Source: Candidatus Flexifilum breve (GTDB taxonomy: Bacteria; Chloroflexota; Anaerolineae; Aggregatilineales; Phototrophicaceae). Taken from it: a stretch of DNA of 64,000 nt. The notes below the pieces were generated by a model, which was given only the letters and a program-made list of their open reading frames with translations, was not told where the DNA came from and did no database searches. The position numbers and the translations under genes were made by a program. Numbering within the stretch: the first letter of the stretch is position 1; every line of letters starts with the position of its first letter. Of this stretch, positions 60,454 to 64,000 are shown piece by piece. The stretch lies in NCBI GenBank assembly GCA_016717205.1, contig JADKGC010000002.1, positions 434,001-498,000 on the forward strand. The letters are read 5' to 3'.

Positions 60454-61194
60454 TTGGAACTGTATATCATCCGGCACGGGCAATCGACGAACAATGCGCT
60501 GCCAGACGACTCGCAGGCGACTCGTGTCAACGACGCGCCGCTGACCGACCTCGGCAAGCGGCAGGCTGAAGCGCTGGCGACCTACCTCGCCACGGGCGCC
60601 AGCCGTGACCCGTGGACGAACCCGAATACCGGTTACTCGCAGCCGCTAGGCTCGCAGGGCATCAAGTTTACGCACCTGTACTGCAGCCCCATGTACCGGG
60701 CTATGCAAACCACCTTCCCGGTGGCGGATGCGCTCGGCATGCAGCCGGAAATCTGGGTGGACGTGCACGAAAACGGCGGCGTGTACCTTGACGAAGCGGG
60801 CAAGATCACGGGTTTTCCGGGACGCACCCGCGCGCAGATCGCGCAGGAGTTCCCCAACTATGTGATTCCGGACGGTGTCACCGAATCCGGCTGGTGGAAC
60901 CCGCAGACGGGCATGGAAAGCATTTCGGCGTGCTATGGCCGCGCGATCAAGATCGCGGCGGAACTTAAGCGGCGCGCGCAGGATCAGGCGGAGAAGAGCG
61001 AACGGATCGCCCTCATCACGCACGGCACCTTCACGGACGCGCTGATCAAGGCGCTGCTCAATCAACTGCCCAACCGGAGCGTCTACTACTTGCATTACAA
61101 CACGGCAATCACGCGCATCGATTTTGAAAAGGACCACATGATCGTGCGCTATCTCAACCGTGTGGATCATCTCTCGCCCGATTTGATCAGCTAG
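60454..61194 (+). CDS. Histidine-phosphatase (phosphoglycerate-mutase-like) protein
   Basis: 246 residues if the TTG at 60454 is used (MELYIIRHGQSTNN), with GAAGGG upstream; a longer frame from 60373 overlaps xisI and is rejected. RHGQSTNN carries the phosphohistidine, and LITHGTFTDALIKA the second histidine. An insertion around residues 60-90 is large for the family. The substrate, a phosphorylated sugar or nucleotide, is unknown. It is followed at eight bases by the PPM-like gene. Confidence 0.85.
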   Translation: MELYIIRHGQSTNNALPDDSQATRVNDAPLTDLGKRQAEALATYLATGASRDPWTNPNTGYSQPLGSQGIKFTHLYCSPMYRAMQTTFPVADALGMQPEIWVDVHENGGVYLDEAGKITGFPGRTRAQIAQEFPNYVIPDGVTESGWWNPQTGMESISACYGRAIKIAAELKRRAQDQAEKSERIALITHGTFTDALIKALLNQLPNRSVYYLHYNTAITRIDFEKDHMIVRYLNRVDHLSPDLIS

Positions 61195-61202
61195 GCAAGC
61201 TC

Positions 61203-63323
61203 ATGCCCATCGAGTACGAAGCCCTTATTGGTCACCTGTATATCGTTGGCGGGCGCGCGATCAGCGTTGCACCGCCCGGTCTGCTGGTGGAAGCCGCGCC
61301 CAAACGCGCCGCGCGTGGACGCGAAACGGATACGTTCTTCGCGCTCGTCACCCCGGCGGGCGAAACCATTGCCCCGGCGGCCTTCTATGAGCGGATGGCG
61401 CAGCTCGCCTCGGATGAATACTTTGAGAGCAGCGGCAGTGTGACCTCCGCGCTGCGCGATGTGCTGGCGAACATCAACGAGAATCTGTTCGAGCACAACA
61501 GCACCGACCCGCGGCGCTACGAAGCCAACGTGATCGCCGGGGTGCTGCGCGGCGCGGACCTGTACCTTGGCAAAATCGGCACAGGGGCGGGGCTGCTGGC
61601 GCTCAAGGACGTAACCCAGGCCTTCCCAGCGGATTTCAGCGACAAAGCCGCGCTCAAAGGCGTGTCGATGGGCGTGGAGATGACGCCGGAGATCAAGATG
61701 GCGAAGTACACGGTGAGCGCCAACACGCGGCTGCTGCTGGCCGACGCCGCGCTCGCCGAACAGCCGCTGGACGAAGTCCAAGCGGCAGTGGGGCTGGAAG
61801 ATATTGGCGCGGTGCTGGCGAAGCTGCGCGAGATCGTCAAAACGCAGATCACACTGCTGGCGCTGGAATTCGTACCGCCCGATCAGCCCGTCGCGCTGCC
61901 CATCAAAGAGACCGCCTCGACGCTGGAAGCCAAAGCCGCGCCACCAGCCGCCGCTCCCGCCGCCAGCGCTGACGCGCCCGAACCCGGCACGCTGCGCCGC
62001 TCCGGTACGCGCGGCGTCGGCGTGCGCAAAGCGTTGAGCAGCGCGGCGGGCAGCACCGCGAACGTCACCGAATCGATGCAGCAGGCCTTTGAGCGCATCG
62101 TCCCCGCGCCGAAAGAGGGCGGAACGCGCGGACTGCTCTCATCGCCCGCGGCGGCTGGAGTGACCGTGCTGATCCCCGTGTTCGTCGTCATCCTCGTGGT
62201 GATCTTCTGGATCAGCGGGACGGGTGAAAGTGAATTCGATCAATGCGTGAAAGGGGCGAACGACACCGCCGTGACTGCGCGCGGCATCGCCTCCAACGAC
62301 GTGACCGGGACGCTGGCGGCGTGGAATGCCGTGCTCCAACTGGCGACCAACTGCGAAGCGATCAAAGAGGGCGGCGATCCGTCGCTGTCGATCCTCAAGA
62401 GCGAAGCGCGCACCATCATCGACCGCCTGCTGGCCGTCCAACGGCGCACGGTGAGCGTAGTCGACACCTTCCCTAACGCCGAACTCACGCAGTTGGTGAT
62501 TCAGGGCGAAGACGTGTACGTGCTCGACTCGCGCAACCAGTTCGTGTACCGCGTCACGCTGGCGGATGACGGTCTGAGCATCGTCCCCGATTCGCGCGTA
62601 CCGATTCAGGCGATGCGCCGCAGCGGTCAGGTGATTCAGTACACGGTCGGCAACATCGTCGATATTGCGTGGGAAGAAAACGGCGCGGGCGTGGCGCAAA
62701 GCAATGTGATCACCGCGCTGGACGAGAACGGCGTGCTGATCGCGTGCCCGCCGCGCTTCCTGCAGGACTGCACGGCGCAGGAGCTGCGCGGTATAGAAAC
62801 GTGGGAAACGCCGCGCGCCATCGATTTCTGGGAAGGGCGCATGTACATCCTCGACCCGGGCGCGAATCAGATCTGGCGCTACGATCCGTCGGGCGGAGCG
62901 TACCCCGGCATGCCGCTCGAATACTTCACGGGTGAACGCCGCCCCGATATCAGCCGCGCGCTCGATTTCGCGATCACCAACGAAGGCGATATTTACCTGC
63001 TGCTGCAAGAGGGGGTGGTCGTCAAATTCACGAGCGCGGATATTCAGCCGTTCGCCTTCGTCGGCTTCCCGCAGGGGCAGTCGTTGAACGCCAACAGCGC
63101 TATGTTCCTCAACCTGAACCCGATCGCGCAGGGGTTGTACTTCGTCAACCGTGAGGCGCGCTCGGTCTACGAGACGACGATGGCGGGCACATTCATCAAC
63201 AGCTACCGCGCGTCGGATGAGGAATTGTTCGGGCAGATCTCCAACGTGTACGCCGACAGCGATCAGCAAATCGTGTATGTGCTCTCGGGCAACTCGCTGC
63301 TGGCGTTCCGGCGGAATGAGTGA
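61203..63323 (+). CDS. PPM-like (degenerate) domain plus beta-propeller membrane protein
   Basis: 706 residues. The first 240 resemble PPM/PP2C phosphatases (GSVTSALRDVLANINENLFE; YLGKIGTGAGLLALKD), but the usual SDG near the end of that fold reads LLLADAALA, so metal-binding residues look lost. One membrane helix (about 318-340) leads to an external beta-propeller-like region (about 430-706) with blades such as ELTQLVIQGEDVYVLDSRNQ and RMYILDPGANQIWRYDPSGG. It could pass a signal from outside to a partner inside. Intact and in one frame. Confidence 0.75.
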   Translation: MPIEYEALIGHLYIVGGRAISVAPPGLLVEAAPKRAARGRETDTFFALVTPAGETIAPAAFYERMAQLASDEYFESSGSVTSALRDVLANINENLFEHNSTDPRRYEANVIAGVLRGADLYLGKIGTGAGLLALKDVTQAFPADFSDKAALKGVSMGVEMTPEIKMAKYTVSANTRLLLADAALAEQPLDEVQAAVGLEDIGAVLAKLREIVKTQITLLALEFVPPDQPVALPIKETASTLEAKAAPPAAAPAASADAPEPGTLRRSGTRGVGVRKALSSAAGSTANVTESMQQAFERIVPAPKEGGTRGLLSSPAAAGVTVLIPVFVVILVVIFWISGTGESEFDQCVKGANDTAVTARGIASNDVTGTLAAWNAVLQLATNCEAIKEGGDPSLSILKSEARTIIDRLLAVQRRTVSVVDTFPNAELTQLVIQGEDVYVLDSRNQFVYRVTLADDGLSIVPDSRVPIQAMRRSGQVIQYTVGNIVDIAWEENGAGVAQSNVITALDENGVLIACPPRFLQDCTAQELRGIETWETPRAIDFWEGRMYILDPGANQIWRYDPSGGAYPGMPLEYFTGERRPDISRALDFAITNEGDIYLLLQEGVVVKFTSADIQPFAFVGFPQGQSLNANSAMFLNLNPIAQGLYFVNREARSVYETTMAGTFINSYRASDEELFGQISNVYADSDQQIVYVLSGNSLLAFRRNE

Positions 63324-63333
63324 CAAAAGCACG

Positions 63334-63475
63334 CTGAACCACAGAGAACACAGAGTAGAAATAAGAAAACAAAGACTCAACGCAAAGACGCAAGGGCGCA
63401 AAGACGCAAAGGAAAAGTCATTAAAACCTTTCTTTGCGCCTCAGCGTCTTCGCGTCTTTGCGTTGAGTCTTTTAT
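63334..63475. repeat. Long 'GCAAAGACGC' palindrome
   Basis: AACCACAGAGAACACAGAG precedes ACTCAACGCAAAGACGCAAG and GGCGCAAAGACGCAAAGG (63373-63410). The inverse arm CTTTGCGCCTCAGCGTCTTC with GCGTCTTTGCGTTGAGT follows (63432-63470). About 20 bases separate the arms; no gene inside. Confidence 0.78.
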
Positions 63476-63478
63476 GTT

Positions 63479-64000
63479 CTACCGCAGGAAAGCGACGCCG
63501 GGGTCGAGCAGACGCGGACGCATGGCCGACCAGTTGGTATCCTGCGGGTTGACTGAGGCGCGCACTTCGAGGTGCAGGTGCGACGCTTCGCTGTTGCCCG
63601 TATTGCCGCAGCCGCCCACCGGAACGCCCGGCCCCACATCCTGATTCAGCCCTACCACCACCGTCGAGAGGTGCGCATACATCACGTACAGGTGCGACCC
63701 GCCCCAGCCCTTCGCCGTCAGACGATCCTTGGTGGACTGCGGCAGATCAGCATTGAGGTAACGCACGACCACCGCGTTGCCGTAGCCAAAGCCCCATGCC
63801 GGATCATTGAAAATGCGCGTGTCGCCGAGCGAAAAACCCTGCATGACCGTGCTGGGCTTGGCCGCGGTGCATTTGGTGCAGGTGAGGATGCGCGTCACCT
63901 TGCCATTCACGGGCGCAGTCAGCACGGGTTCGCCGACATTCGCGCCGAAGTCCCAGCCGAGATGCTGCGCTTCGTTCGGGTTCTGGTTGTCGTTGAAGCC
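63479..64000 (-). CDS. M23-family peptidoglycan peptidase (5' end outside window)
   Basis: The frame is open from the window edge to the stop at 63479, giving 173 residues. Zinc ligands are seen in HLGWDFG (H, D) and HLHLEV (HxH), the M23 LytM pattern, and VLTAPVNGKVTRI is the typical entry strand. A Cys pair (CTKCTA) is unusual for the family. It should cut peptidoglycan cross-links outside the cytoplasm. The N-terminus, with any signal peptide, lies beyond the window. Confidence 0.85.
   Translation of the reverse strand, partial: GFNDNQNPNEAQHLGWDFGANVGEPVLTAPVNGKVTRILTCTKCTAAKPSTVMQGFSLGDTRIFNDPAWGFGYGNAVVVRYLNADLPQSTKDRLTAKGWGGSHLYVMYAHLSTVVVGLNQDVGPGVPVGGCGNTGNSEASHLHLEVRASVNPQDTNWSAMRPRLLDPGVAFLR

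Noticed and set aside
1..64000. tRNA, rRNA or riboswitch genes
   Set aside because: I looked for typical T-loop motifs and long conserved RNA-like stems between genes and saw only repeat hairpins; small RNAs without strong motifs could be missed.

Overview
The window is a GC-rich bacterial chromosome segment (about 60% G+C by eye) with no rRNA, tRNA or CRISPR array that I can recognise. The gene content suggests a Chloroflexota member, perhaps Anaerolineae-like: secreted proteins with Thr/Pro linkers, a MoxR/DUF58/von Willebrand A (vWA) operon with an ABC-2 transporter, a kinase-ATPase-TPR giant, and many GTG/TTG starts. The phylum is an inference from style; no marker gene was compared.

Region 1 (about 18.1 kb down to 1.5 kb, minus strand) is one long envelope/stress block. 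It holds a secreted membrane protein (frameshifted), an ABC-2 ATPase and permease, a Gln-rich membrane protein, a small four-helix membrane protein, a MoxR AAA+ ATPase, a 54-residue protein, a DUF58 protein, a GxxExxY cassette inserted between inverted repeats, and a BatA-like vWA protein. Then come a double-TIR protein, an MntA-like nucleotidyltransferase, a HepT-like HEPN RNase and a second large vWA protein. The last five genes overlap end to end by 4, 4, 17 and 11 bases. A TIR effector and a HEPN/MNT toxin-antitoxin pair translationally coupled inside a MoxR-vWA operon is the best candidate for an undescribed conflict system here.

Region 2 (18-32 kb) carries mixed housekeeping and accessory genes: a GNAT acetyltransferase, a nucleotidyltransferase, an SDR with an altered active site, a secreted beta-helix protein, an Mrp-type ATPase, an alpha/beta hydrolase, DUF309, a metallo-beta-lactamase-fold protein, a Fes-like esterase lacking its serine, and a frameshifted P-type ATPase. 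Region 3 (32-45 kb) has a secreted propeller protein with a decayed paralogue beside it, ankyrin and phospholipase-D-like proteins, a HerA-like ATPase bracketed by repeats, a flavodoxin, a ClpN-domain protein, a UGT-type glycosyltransferase and an RlmD/TrmA-type methyltransferase. Region 4 (45-64 kb) has a 1205-residue Ser/Thr kinase-ATPase-TPR protein, an Lrp regulator divergent from an EamA exporter, Hsp20, glycosyltransferases, rhomboid, FmdB, TsaD, an XisH/XisI pair, a histidine phosphatase, a PPM-like/propeller membrane protein and an M23 peptidase running off the end.

The intergenic space is packed with at least five interspersed repeat families: short hairpins whose stems vary but stay paired, C-rich/G-rich elements that could form G-quadruplexes, MITE-like palindromes of about 135-190 bp, 'GCAAAGACGC' palindromes, and GGACTGA-type arrays. 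Several reading frames begin or end inside these repeats, so starts were chosen from ribosome-binding sites rather than longest ORFs. Five genes carry apparent single-base frame disruptions. Whether these are real or assembly errors cannot be told from the sequence.
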